A stretch of 6,514 nt of DNA from an uncultured Anaerocolumna sp. (lineage in GTDB: Bacteria; Bacillota; Clostridia; Lachnospirales; Lachnospiraceae), in the NCBI GenBank assembly GCA_937901695.1, contig CALDJN010000410.1:1-6514 (forward strand), written 5' to 3'. The stretch's first letter is position 1, and every line of letters starts with the position of its first letter. The position numbers were made by a program, and so were the translations under genes. Shown piece by piece: positions 1-5,546 of the stretch. The notes beneath the pieces were generated by a model. That model made no database searches. It was not told the origin of the DNA and saw nothing but the letters and a program-made list of their open reading frames with translations.

Positions 1-1
1 C

Positions 2-874
2 TGCATGGATGACAATATGGAGGAACTGGCTGATAAGGTAGATGTTATATTTACAGCTACACCTCAGGGATTATGTGCTTCCTTAATTAATGAGGAAGTA
101 CTTTCTAAAGTTAAAGTCATTGACCTTAGCGCTGACTTTAGAATAAAAGATGTAAACATATATGAAGAATGGTATGGCATAGAACATAAAAGTTCTGGTT
201 TTATTAAGGAAGCGGTTTACGGTTTATGCGAAATCAATCGTGAAAAGATTAAAAAGGCAAGATTAATTGCAAACCCTGGCTGCTATCCAACCTGTTCTAT
301 TTTATCTATCTATCCTTTGTTAAAAGAAGGAATAATAGAACCAAACTCTATAATTATAGATGCAAAATCAGGAACTTCAGGAGCTGGCAGATCAGCCAAA
401 GTAAATAATTTATACTGTGAAGTAAATGAGAATATAAAAGCTTATGGCGTTGCCAGCCACAGACATACACCTGAAATTGAAGAACAATTATCTTATGCTG
501 CCGGAGAAAGCCTTCATTTAAACTTTACTCCACATTTGGTTCCTATGAACAGAGGAATACTGGTAACTGCTTATGGTAACTTAAAAAAAGAAGTTAACTA
601 TAAGGAAATAAAAACTGTATATGATAAATACTATGAAAAGGAATATTTCCTTCGCGTATTAGATAAGGATGTCTGCCCAGAAACCAGATGGGTAGAAGGA
701 AGTAATTTTGTAGATATAAACTTTATTATTGATAAGAGGACAAATCGGATTATCATAATGGGTGCTATGGATAATTTAGTAAAAGGCGCAGCTGGTCAGG
801 CTGTACAAAACATGAATTTACTATTTGGATTAGAGGAAACAGAAGGACTACAATTGGTTCCTATGTTTCCATAG
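2..874 (+). CDS. argC: N-acetyl-gamma-glutamyl-phosphate reductase, 5'-truncated by window edge
   Basis: Cytoplasmic NADPH-dependent enzyme that reduces N-acetylglutamyl-5-phosphate to N-acetylglutamate semialdehyde, the third step of ornithine/arginine synthesis. The reading frame is open from base 2; the first in-window ATG (position 5) is internal, because about 55 residues of the usual ~345 are missing, including the N-terminal dinucleotide-binding glycine motif. Visible family signatures, numbered from that ATG, are FTATPQG (16-22), IDLSADFR (39-46), the catalytic cysteine in NPGCYPT (Cys93, bases 281-283), SGTSGAG (122-128), the catalytic-histidine region SHRHTPEIE (151-159), HLVPMNRGI, and the C-terminal MGAMDNLVKGAAGQAVQNMN. 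The protein ends normally at TAG. argJ follows after about 50 bases, so co-transcription is likely. Any promoter or arginine operator lies upstream of the window. The identification is very secure; only the N-terminus is unseen. Confidence 0.97.
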   Translation, partial: CMDDNMEELADKVDVIFTATPQGLCASLINEEVLSKVKVIDLSADFRIKDVNIYEEWYGIEHKSSGFIKEAVYGLCEINREKIKKARLIANPGCYPTCSILSIYPLLKEGIIEPNSIIIDAKSGTSGAGRSAKVNNLYCEVNENIKAYGVASHRHTPEIEEQLSYAAGESLHLNFTPHLVPMNRGILVTAYGNLKKEVNYKEIKTVYDKYYEKEYFLRVLDKDVCPETRWVEGSNFVDINFIIDKRTNRIIIMGAMDNLVKGAAGQAVQNMNLLFGLEETEGLQLVPMFP

Positions 875-914
875 ATAGGCGTAAGGCTATAAAAAGGCGC
901 TAAAGCGCGGGAAT

Positions 915-919
915 GGAGG
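915..919 (+). promoter_or_regulatory. Shine-Dalgarno site that fixes the argJ start
   Basis: GGAGG lies five bases before the ATG at 925. The alternative in-frame ATG at 913 overlaps this site and has no purine-rich ribosome-binding sequence of its own (upstream is GCGCTAAAGCGCGG), so initiation at 925 is better supported. Confidence 0.7.
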
Positions 920-924
920 CTATT

Positions 925-2145
925 ATGGAGGTAATAAAAGGCGGAGTTACGGCTGCAAAAGGATTTAAGGCAGTGGGTATTTATGCAGGAATTAAGAAAA
1001 AAAGAAAGGATATGGCTTTAGTATATAGTGTGGTTCCCGCAAAATCGGCAGGAACCTTTACAACCAATATTGTAAAAGCTGCCCCTGTAAAATGGGATAT
1101 TAAATTGATTAAGGAATATGAAACTGCCAGTGCTGTTGTTCTAAATAGTGGTGTTGCTAATGCCTGTACTGGTGCAGAAGGAGAAATAAATAATAAAAGA
1201 ATGGCAGAAGCTATGGCTTCCAATCTAAATGTATCAGCCAATTCAGTACTGACCTGCTCAACAGGTGTTATTGGAAAGCAACTTCCCATTGATGTTATTA
1301 CAGTAGGAACGAAATTATTAGCTGAAAAGATGGAGGAAAGTATTGAGGCAGGTACCATGGCAGCCGAAGCTATTATGACAACGGATACTTATTCCAAAGA
1401 ATATGCGGTAAACATTCAGATTGGAGATAAAGTAATTACCATTGGAGGAATGGCGAAAGGGTCCGGTATGATTCATCCAAACATGGCAACTATGCTTGGT
1501 GTAGTAACAACAGATATTTCCATTAGCAAAGCATTATTACAGGAAGCAATCAGTGCTAATGTAAAAGAAACCTTTAACATGATATCTGTTGACCGTGATA
1601 CTTCAACCAACGATTCTTTAATTATCCTTGCAAATGGATTAGCAGGTAATAAAGAGATTACAGAAAAGAATAAAGAGTATGATAAATTTTGTAAAGCACT
1701 AAAAGTGGTAACTACTAATCTTGCCAAAAAAATGGCTGCGGATGGCGAAGGTGCAACAAAATTATTTGAAACCATAGTAATTGGTGCAGAAAGTAAAGAG
1801 CAAGCGGTTACTTTAAGTAAATCTATAATCACAAGCAACCTTGTGAAAACAGCAGTATATGGCAACGATGCAAACTGGGGAAGAATACTTTGCGCAATGG
1901 GCTACTCCGGCGCAGATTTTGATCCGGATAAAGTAGATTTATTTATTGAAAGTGTAGTTGGAAAAATAAAGTTAGTTGAGAACGGAATGGCTGCCAATTA
2001 CAGTGAAGAATATGCAACGAAAATATTATCAGCAAAAGAAGTAACAGCCATTGCAGATGTAAAAATGGGTAATGAAACAGCAACTGCCTGGGGCTGTGAC
2101 TTAACTTATGATTATGTAAAAATTAATGCGGATTATCGTTCCTAA
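925..2145 (+). CDS. argJ: Bifunctional glutamate N-acetyltransferase / ornithine acetyltransferase (ArgJ)
   Basis: ArgJ transfers acetyl from N-acetylornithine to glutamate, releasing ornithine and regenerating N-acetylglutamate; bifunctional members also use acetyl-CoA. It is made as a precursor that cleaves itself before a conserved threonine, which becomes the N-terminal nucleophile. Here that site is MATMLG, with Thr189 (bases 1489-1491) in the 406-residue product, preceded by KGSGMIHPN. The oxyanion-hole motif CSTGVIG lies at about 111-117, VVLNSGVANACTG in the N-terminal half, DRDTSTND after the cleavage site, GNDANWGRI near residue 315, and the typical C-terminal end YVKINADYRS. Length is normal for the family (~400). 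The start at 925 is chosen over the ATG at 913 because of the SD at 915-919. argC lies just upstream. The stop codon touches the first unit of a 27-bp tandem repeat. Whether it is bifunctional or monofunctional cannot be read reliably from sequence. Confidence 0.97.
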   Translation: MEVIKGGVTAAKGFKAVGIYAGIKKKRKDMALVYSVVPAKSAGTFTTNIVKAAPVKWDIKLIKEYETASAVVLNSGVANACTGAEGEINNKRMAEAMASNLNVSANSVLTCSTGVIGKQLPIDVITVGTKLLAEKMEESIEAGTMAAEAIMTTDTYSKEYAVNIQIGDKVITIGGMAKGSGMIHPNMATMLGVVTTDISISKALLQEAISANVKETFNMISVDRDTSTNDSLIILANGLAGNKEITEKNKEYDKFCKALKVVTTNLAKKMAADGEGATKLFETIVIGAESKEQAVTLSKSIITSNLVKTAVYGNDANWGRILCAMGYSGADFDPDKVDLFIESVVGKIKLVENGMAANYSEEYATKILSAKEVTAIADVKMGNETATAWGCDLTYDYVKINADYRS

Positions 2146-2251
2146 AATTTGCTGTCATTTTGATTGGAATAATATTTGCTGCTATTCTGATTCGCATGAT
2201 ATTTGTTGTCATTCTGATTCACATAAAATTTGCTGTCATTCTGAGCCAGAA
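2144..2251 (+). repeat. 27-bp tandem repeat array, four units (left arm of repeat element 1)
   Basis: Four imperfect units begin at 2144, 2171, 2198 and 2225, an exact 27-base period. Each carries a version of TTTGCTGTCATTCTGATT; the unit at 2198 has TTTGTTG and the unit at 2171 has TGCTATTC. The first unit starts within the argJ stop codon and the last runs into the hairpin core. Because 27 is a multiple of three the array stays open as a reading frame with a nine-residue ICCHSDSHK-type repeat, but this looks like a by-product. There are no distinct spacers, so it is not a CRISPR. Confidence 0.9.
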
Positions 2252-2308
2252 TGGCGAAGAACCTTAAGATTAAAAATAGAGATTCTTCGCCTGCGGCTCA
2301 GAATGACA
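2234..2308. repeat. Imperfect inverted repeat (hairpin core of repeat element 1)
   Basis: TGTCATTCTGAGCC (2234-2247) is perfectly complementary to GGCTCAGAATGACA (2295-2308). Inside it GGCGAAGAA (2253-2261) pairs with TTCTTCGCC (2283-2291). This gives a 14-bp and a 9-bp stem separated by a 5/3-base internal loop, closed by a 21-base AT-rich loop. No U-tract follows, so it is not a standard intrinsic terminator. It may stabilise or pause the arg transcript between argJ and argB (inference). It shares its core with the element at 4633-4820. Confidence 0.9.
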
Positions 2309-2420
2309 TTCCCTGCGGCTCAGAATGACACTCCCTGCGGCTCAGAATGACACTCCCTGCGGCTCAGAATGACACTCCCTGCAGCTCAGAATGACAGCAT
2401 TTTCAGTCTTAGAATGACAG
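2291..2420 (+). repeat. 22-bp tandem repeat array, five units plus a degenerate sixth (right arm of repeat element 1)
   Basis: Units start at 2291, 2313, 2335, 2357 and 2379, an exact 22-base period, each carrying CTGCGGCTCAGAATGACA (the fifth has CTGCAG). A degenerate copy ending TTAGAATGACAG closes the array at 2420, one base out of phase. The half-motif TCAGAATGACA is the reverse complement of the TGTCATTCTGA half-motif in the 27-bp array. The whole gap between argJ and argB (2146-2453) is therefore repeat, apart from the last ~33 bases, which carry the argB ribosome-binding site AAAGGAGA. Confidence 0.92.
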
Positions 2421-2453
2421 TTCTTTCAGACAATATAAAGGAGAATAATAATT

Positions 2454-3347
2454 ATGGAAGAAATGGATCAAATCCTAATAAAAGCCCAGACCTTAATCGA
2501 AGCTTTACCATATATACAAAAATTCAATAATAAAAAAGTAGTAGTAAAATATGGCGGTAGTGCCATGTTAGATGAAAATCTTCAAATAAACGTAATCAAA
2601 GACGTAGTATTGCTAAAACTAGTTGGCCTGCAGCCAATAATTGTTCATGGCGGCGGTAAGGAAATAAGTAAATGGGTTGGACTTCTTGGTCATGAATCTA
2701 AGTTTGTGGAAGGTTTACGAGTAACTGATGAAGAAACCATGGAAGTGGCAGAAATGGTTCTTGGAAAAGTGAATAAAGGTCTGGTTCAGATGGTAGAACA
2801 GTTAGGCGTAAAAGCAGTTGGTATAAGTGGAAAAGATGGTGCAACCATTAAAGTTGAAAAGAAACTGGTGAATGGACAGGATATTGGTTATGTAGGCAAT
2901 ATCACAGATGTAAATGTTGATTTAATCAATACGCTAATTGATAATAACTTTATTCCTATTATAGCTCCAATTGGTTTAGATGAGAATTTTCATACTTATA
3001 ATATTAATGCAGACGATGCGGCATGCGGGGTAGCAACAGCGGTTGGGGCGGAAAAATTAGCGTTCCTGACGGATACGGAAGGAGTGTATAAAAACCCTGA
3101 AGATAAGAGCACTTTAATATCTGAGTTAACATTAGAGCAAGCCGATGAACTAATTGATAGCGGATATATTGGCGGTGGAATGCTTCCAAAATTAAAGAAT
3201 TGCATTGATGCAGTAAGGAATGGAGTATCAAGAGTCCATATATTAGATGGAAGAATGGAACACTGCTTATTATTGGAGTTCTTTACAAACCGAGGCATTG
3301 GAACTGCCATCATTAATGATGAAAATTTATGTGAACATAAAATATAA
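2454..3347 (+). CDS. argB: Acetylglutamate kinase, arginine-sensitive type
   Basis: Cytoplasmic amino-acid kinase that phosphorylates N-acetylglutamate with ATP, the committed step of the acetylated ornithine pathway. Motifs in order: KYGGSAM (32-38, phosphate-binding lysine and glycines), IVHGGGKEI (63-71, substrate loop), RVTD (89-92), GISGKDG (123-129), NINADDAA (183-190), LTDTEGVY (205-212), GGGMLPKL (240-247). At 297 residues it is longer than the arginine-insensitive enterobacterial form (~258). The N-terminal segment ending EALPYIQKF (16-24) and the C-terminal stretch GRMEHCLLLEFFTNRGIGT (266-284) match the mobile helix and arginine-site region of hexameric, arginine-inhibited kinases, so feedback inhibition is inferred. 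AGGAG ten bases before this ATG supports the start; the in-frame ATG at 2463 would be 19 bases away. Repeat element 1 separates it from argJ; argD follows after 12 bases. Confidence 0.97.
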   Translation: MEEMDQILIKAQTLIEALPYIQKFNNKKVVVKYGGSAMLDENLQINVIKDVVLLKLVGLQPIIVHGGGKEISKWVGLLGHESKFVEGLRVTDEETMEVAEMVLGKVNKGLVQMVEQLGVKAVGISGKDGATIKVEKKLVNGQDIGYVGNITDVNVDLINTLIDNNFIPIIAPIGLDENFHTYNINADDAACGVATAVGAEKLAFLTDTEGVYKNPEDKSTLISELTLEQADELIDSGYIGGGMLPKLKNCIDAVRNGVSRVHILDGRMEHCLLLEFFTNRGIGTAIINDENLCEHKI

Positions 3348-3359
3348 GGAGGCTAAAAG

Positions 3360-4541
3360 ATGACGATGCAAGAATATATAGATAAAGCGGAAAAGGTCTT
3401 AATGCATACCTATAGCAGATATCAAATTGTTCTGGACAAAGGTGAAGGTGTGTACCTATATGATACCAATGGTAAAAAATATTTGGACTTTGCAGCAGGA
3501 ATTGCTGTATTTGCATTAGGGTATGGTAATAAGGAATATAATGATGCTTTAAAAAATCAAATCGATAAGCTATTACACACCTCCAATTATTATTATAATG
3601 TACCAACTATAGAAGCAGCAACCAAGCTGTCAAAAGCCTCAGGAATGGATCGTGTATTCTTCACTAATAGTGGAACAGAAGCAATTGAAGGTGCAATTAA
3701 ACTTTCTAGAAAATATTTTTATAAAAAGAACCGGCATGCCGAAAGTGAAATCATCTCAATGAATCATTCTTTTCACGGCAGAAGCATGGGGGCATTATCC
3801 ATTACCGGAAATGCCAAATATAGGGAACCATTTGAACCATTAATCGGCGGAGCTGTATTTGCTGAATTCAATAATTTGGATAGTGTAAAAGAAAAAATAA
3901 ATGAAAATACTTGTGCTATTATAGTAGAACCTATACAGGGGGAAGGCGGTTTATATCCGGCAAATCCTGAATTTCTAAAAGGGCTGCGAAAATTATGTGA
4001 TGAGAAAGATATTGTACTTATATTTGATGAGATACAATGCGGAATGGGAAGAACCGGTACTATGTTTGCTTATCAAGGCTATGGTGTAAAACCGGATATT
4101 GTTACAACTGCAAAAGCCCTAGGCTGTGGTGTCCCGGTTGGAGCCTTTGCAGCAGTAGAAAAGGTTGCAAGTGCTTTTGAACCTGGTGATCACGGAACTA
4201 CTTATGGCGGTAATCCATTTGCAACAGCTGCAGTAAGTAAAGTGTTTGATTTATTCCAAAGCGACAACATACTGGACCATGTTAATGAAATCTCTGGTTA
4301 CTTAGAAGAAAAACTGGACGGATTAGTGAATAAATATGACTTTATCGTGGAACGAAGGGGAAAAGGATTGATGCAAGGATTAGAATTTAATAAGCCTGTA
4401 AAAGACACTATTATAGCGGCTATGGATAAAGGTTTAATTATCATTAATGCTGGAGCAAACATTCTTCGTTTTGTTCCGCCATTGATTATTACGAAAGAAA
4501 ATATTGATGAGATGATTATAATATTAGAAAGCTGTTTCTAA
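3360..4541 (+). CDS. argD: Acetylornithine aminotransferase (class III, PLP-dependent)
   Basis: Converts N-acetylglutamate semialdehyde plus glutamate to N-acetylornithine and 2-oxoglutarate in the cytoplasm, using pyridoxal phosphate. It is a fold-type I class III aminotransferase: NSGTEAIEGAIKLSR (103-117, phosphate-binding), SFHGRSMGALS (137-147), EPIQGEGG (190-197), FDEIQCGMGRTG (222-233, with Asp223 contacting the cofactor ring nitrogen), TTAKALGCGVPVGA (249-262, Schiff-base Lys252), HGTTYGGNP (278-286), LRFVPPL (369-375). Length 393 is normal. GGAGG directly after the argB stop, seven bases before this ATG, sets the start and indicates translational coupling with argB. Related class III enzymes (ornithine, 4-aminobutyrate, succinylornithine aminotransferases) are hard to separate by motif, but the operon position settles the role. 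The last three codons and stop lie in the first copy of a 13-14 bp tandem repeat. Confidence 0.96.
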   Translation: MTMQEYIDKAEKVLMHTYSRYQIVLDKGEGVYLYDTNGKKYLDFAAGIAVFALGYGNKEYNDALKNQIDKLLHTSNYYYNVPTIEAATKLSKASGMDRVFFTNSGTEAIEGAIKLSRKYFYKKNRHAESEIISMNHSFHGRSMGALSITGNAKYREPFEPLIGGAVFAEFNNLDSVKEKINENTCAIIVEPIQGEGGLYPANPEFLKGLRKLCDEKDIVLIFDEIQCGMGRTGTMFAYQGYGVKPDIVTTAKALGCGVPVGAFAAVEKVASAFEPGDHGTTYGGNPFATAAVSKVFDLFQSDNILDHVNEISGYLEEKLDGLVNKYDFIVERRGKGLMQGLEFNKPVKDTIIAAMDKGLIIINAGANILRFVPPLIITKENIDEMIIILESCF

Positions 4542-4573
4542 AAAATTGTTTCTAAAAAATGTTTCTAAAAAAT
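4533..4573 (+). repeat. 13-14 bp tandem triplication over the argD stop codon
   Basis: TGTTTCTAAAAAAT (4533-4546) is followed by TGTTTCTAAAAAA (4547-4559) and TGTTTCTAAAAAAT (4560-4573). The first copy encodes the final Cys-Phe-stop of ArgD, so the coding end itself was duplicated downstream or the repeat forms the coding end. Replication slippage is the simplest origin. Confidence 0.93.
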
Positions 4574-4592
4574 GTATATTTTAAAAGTTTGC

Positions 4593-4631
4593 TTATTATA
4601 AAAAGTTATTATAAAAAGCTATTGTAAAAAA
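4593..4631 (+). repeat. 13-bp tandem repeat, three units
   Basis: TTATTATAAAAAG (4593-4605) is repeated exactly at 4606-4618 and then as CTATTGTAAAAAA (4619-4631). The first copy overlaps the left terminal inverted repeat of element 2. It has nearly the same period as the triplication at the argD stop. Confidence 0.88.
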
Positions 4632-4632
4632 T

Positions 4633-4776
4633 GAATGTCATTCTGAGTCGTAGGCGAAGAATCTCTATAAATGCCATTCTAAGCCGTAGGCGAAGAATCT
4701 CTATGAATGTCATTCTGAGTCGTAAACGAAGAATCTCAATGAATGTCATTCTGAGTCGTAAATGAAGAATCTCTAT
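4633..4776 (+). repeat. 36-bp tandem repeat array, four units
   Basis: Units occupy 4633-4668, 4669-4704, 4705-4740 and 4741-4776 with no gaps. Each contains ATGTCATTCTGAGTCGTA followed by a GGCGAAGAATCTCTAT-like half. The second unit has GCCATTCTAAGCC; the third reads AACGAAG and the fourth AATGAAG where the first two read GGCGAAG. The core matches that of repeat element 1. On the minus strand the array reads as a 12-residue periodic frame (EILRLRLRMTFI type), judged spurious. Confidence 0.95.
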
Positions 4777-4828
4777 CCCTGTATATATTGAGATTCTTCG
4801 CCTGCGGCTCAGAATGACATCTTTTTTT
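4635..4828 (+). terminator. Long inverted repeat with T-run after argD; possible operon terminator
   Basis: Bases 4790-4820 are fully complementary to 4635-4665 (the first 36-bp unit): 31 pairs counting two G-U wobbles. C and then seven T (4822-4828) follow directly, as in an intrinsic terminator. The stem could alternatively form with the nearest unit (4743-4773) and a 16-base loop, at the cost of two mismatches. Position right after the last arg gene, with a new promoter beyond it, fits termination of argCJBD. The stem is much longer than a typical terminator, so the role is inferred. Confidence 0.5.
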
Positions 4829-4868
4829 AAGTATGAATTTATTATAATAAGCAAACTTTACTTAAATT

Positions 4869-4897
4869 TTGAATAATTCGATTTAATTAATTATAAC
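4869..4897 (+). promoter_or_regulatory. Putative sigma-A promoter for the YdcZ-family gene
   Basis: TTGAAT (4869-4874) and TATAAC (4892-4897) are separated by 17 bases, giving 4/6 and 5/6 matches to the vegetative consensus. It sits just outside repeat element 2 and would leave a leader of about 65 bases before the start codon. The AT-rich context raises the chance of a fortuitous match. Confidence 0.45.
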
Positions 4898-4954
4898 CTG
4901 AATACATCCTATATTCTTGTCAAAAATATAAAAGATTACAGTTTTACTATAGAA

Positions 4955-4964
4955 TGGAGGGTGA
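4955..4964 (+). promoter_or_regulatory. Shine-Dalgarno site that fixes the start of the YdcZ-family gene
   Basis: TGGAGGGTGAT (4955-4965 including the flanking T) closely follows the anti-SD complement. It contains the GTG at 4961 that opens the longer frame, so that GTG cannot use it. GGAGG ends nine bases before the ATG at 4970, which is therefore the better start. Confidence 0.75.
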
Positions 4965-4969
4965 TTTCT

Positions 4970-5404
4970 ATGATGGGATGGATCATTGCAATAATATCAG
5001 GGGCATTAATGAGTATTCAGGGAGTGTTTAATACAGGTGTTACAAAAGAGACAAGTATTTGGGTATCCTCCAGCTTTGTTCAATTTACAGCATTTATTGT
5101 ATGTATAACTGCCTGGTTTATTACAGGAAGAGAAAGCAGCTTTGGAGCCTTATTAAAGGTAGATAATAAGTATATGCTTCTTGGTGGTGTTATGGGAGCT
5201 TTTATAACCTATACAGTAATTAAAAGTGTGGATACCCTTGGACCTGCCAAAGCCATTATGATTATTATAACTGCCCAGCTAATTATGGCTTATGGAATTG
5301 AGCTATTAGGCATCTTTGGAGTTGAAAAAGTTAAGTTTGAATGGAGAAAGCTGATAGGAGTAGCATTAATTATTGGAGGTATTATTACATTTAAGTGGGA
5401 GTAG
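4970..5404 (+). CDS. Small DMT-superfamily membrane protein, YdcZ/DUF606 family
   Basis: A 144-residue, strongly hydrophobic inner-membrane protein with about five helices, near residues 4-21, 31-51, 68-86, 93-117 and 128-141. The opening GWIIAIISGALMSIQGVFN, the WVSSSFVQFTAF segment of helix 2, GGVMGAFITYTVIKSVDTLGPAKA and the C-terminal LIGVALIIGGI pattern fit the DMT YdcZ (DUF606) family, whose ~145-residue members are half the size of ten-helix drug/metabolite transporters and probably act as dimers. The substrate is unknown for most members and nothing here reveals it. Loop charges give only a mild bias for N-terminus inside (about 7 versus 4 Lys/Arg). It sits alone between repeat element 2 and comEA with its own promoter candidate, so no functional link to arginine synthesis or competence is implied. 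Family assignment is fairly sure; function is open. Confidence 0.85.
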   Translation: MMGWIIAIISGALMSIQGVFNTGVTKETSIWVSSSFVQFTAFIVCITAWFITGRESSFGALLKVDNKYMLLGGVMGAFITYTVIKSVDTLGPAKAIMIIITAQLIMAYGIELLGIFGVEKVKFEWRKLIGVALIIGGIITFKWE

Positions 5405-5447
5405 TGCTTACGATTTTCTTACAATGAAAATTCTTTCGAAAATACTA

Positions 5448-5476
5448 TTGTAATCAATTGATTTATTCGGTAGAAT
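5448..5476 (+). promoter_or_regulatory. Putative sigma-A promoter for comEA
   Basis: TTGTAA (5448-5453) and TAGAAT (5471-5476) are 17 bases apart, 4/6 and 5/6 matches to consensus. An overlapping alternative is TTGATT (5458-5463) with TATACA (5482-5487). A weak 8-bp inverted repeat, ATACTATT (5442-5449) and AATAGTAT (5477-5484), brackets the region and could be an operator or chance. No ComK-like or other competence box is recognised. Confidence 0.35.
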
Positions 5477-5546
5477 AATAGTATACAATTTGTATTGAGG
5501 ATATGAAATTGATATAGCCTTTTCTAAAATCTAAAAGGAGATATTT

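Larger units (their letters stand above)
4584..4859. mobile_element. Repeat element 2: composite bounded by 18-bp perfect terminal inverted repeats (MITE-like)
   Basis: AAAGTTTGCTTATTATAA (4584-4601) is the exact reverse complement of TTATAATAAGCAAACTTT (4842-4859). The 276-base segment contains three 13-bp repeats, four 36-bp direct repeats, one inverted arm and a T-run, and no credible gene. Small size, perfect ends and no coding content suit a miniature inverted-repeat element mobilised in trans. I see no convincing target-site duplication, so a large folded RNA/terminator structure is the alternative. This element fills most of the 428-base gap between argD and the next gene. Confidence 0.55.

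Noticed and set aside
897..908. Small GCGC-TAAA-GCGC hairpin between argC and argJ
   Set aside because: Only four base pairs and no T-run; too small to call a regulatory structure.
981..1865. Minus-strand frames inside argJ (also within argB, argD and the comEA linker)
   Set aside because: They lie opposite strongly conserved enzymes or low-complexity codons, show no family features, and lack ribosome-binding sites.
2126..2350. 74-residue Cys/His-rich + strand frame over the argJ-argB gap
   Set aside because: It overlaps the argJ end, has no ribosome-binding site, and is a translation of the 27-bp and hairpin repeats; the CCH pattern follows from repeat period, not from a metal-binding protein.
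2144..2420. CRISPR array
   Set aside because: Repeats are back to back with constant short periods and no unique spacers, and no cas genes are near. The same applies to 4633-4776.
2411..2439. Promoter directly before argB using TATAAA at 2434-2439
   Set aside because: No acceptable -35 lies 16-18 bases upstream, and the transcription start would fall on or after the ribosome-binding site.
4609..4854. 81-residue minus-strand frame with 12-residue EILRLRLRMTFI repeats
   Set aside because: It is the 36-bp array read in reverse (36 is a multiple of three), with no start-site support and no recognisable family.
4917..4950. Promoter TTGTCA (4917-4922) with TACTAT (4945-4950)
   Set aside because: The spacer is 22 bases, too long; the pair at 4869-4897 has a 17-base spacer and better overall match.
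5405..5546. Riboswitch or regulatory RNA before comEA
   Set aside because: Only a weak 8-bp inverted repeat is visible and no known riboswitch core is recognised; a simple promoter explains the gap better.
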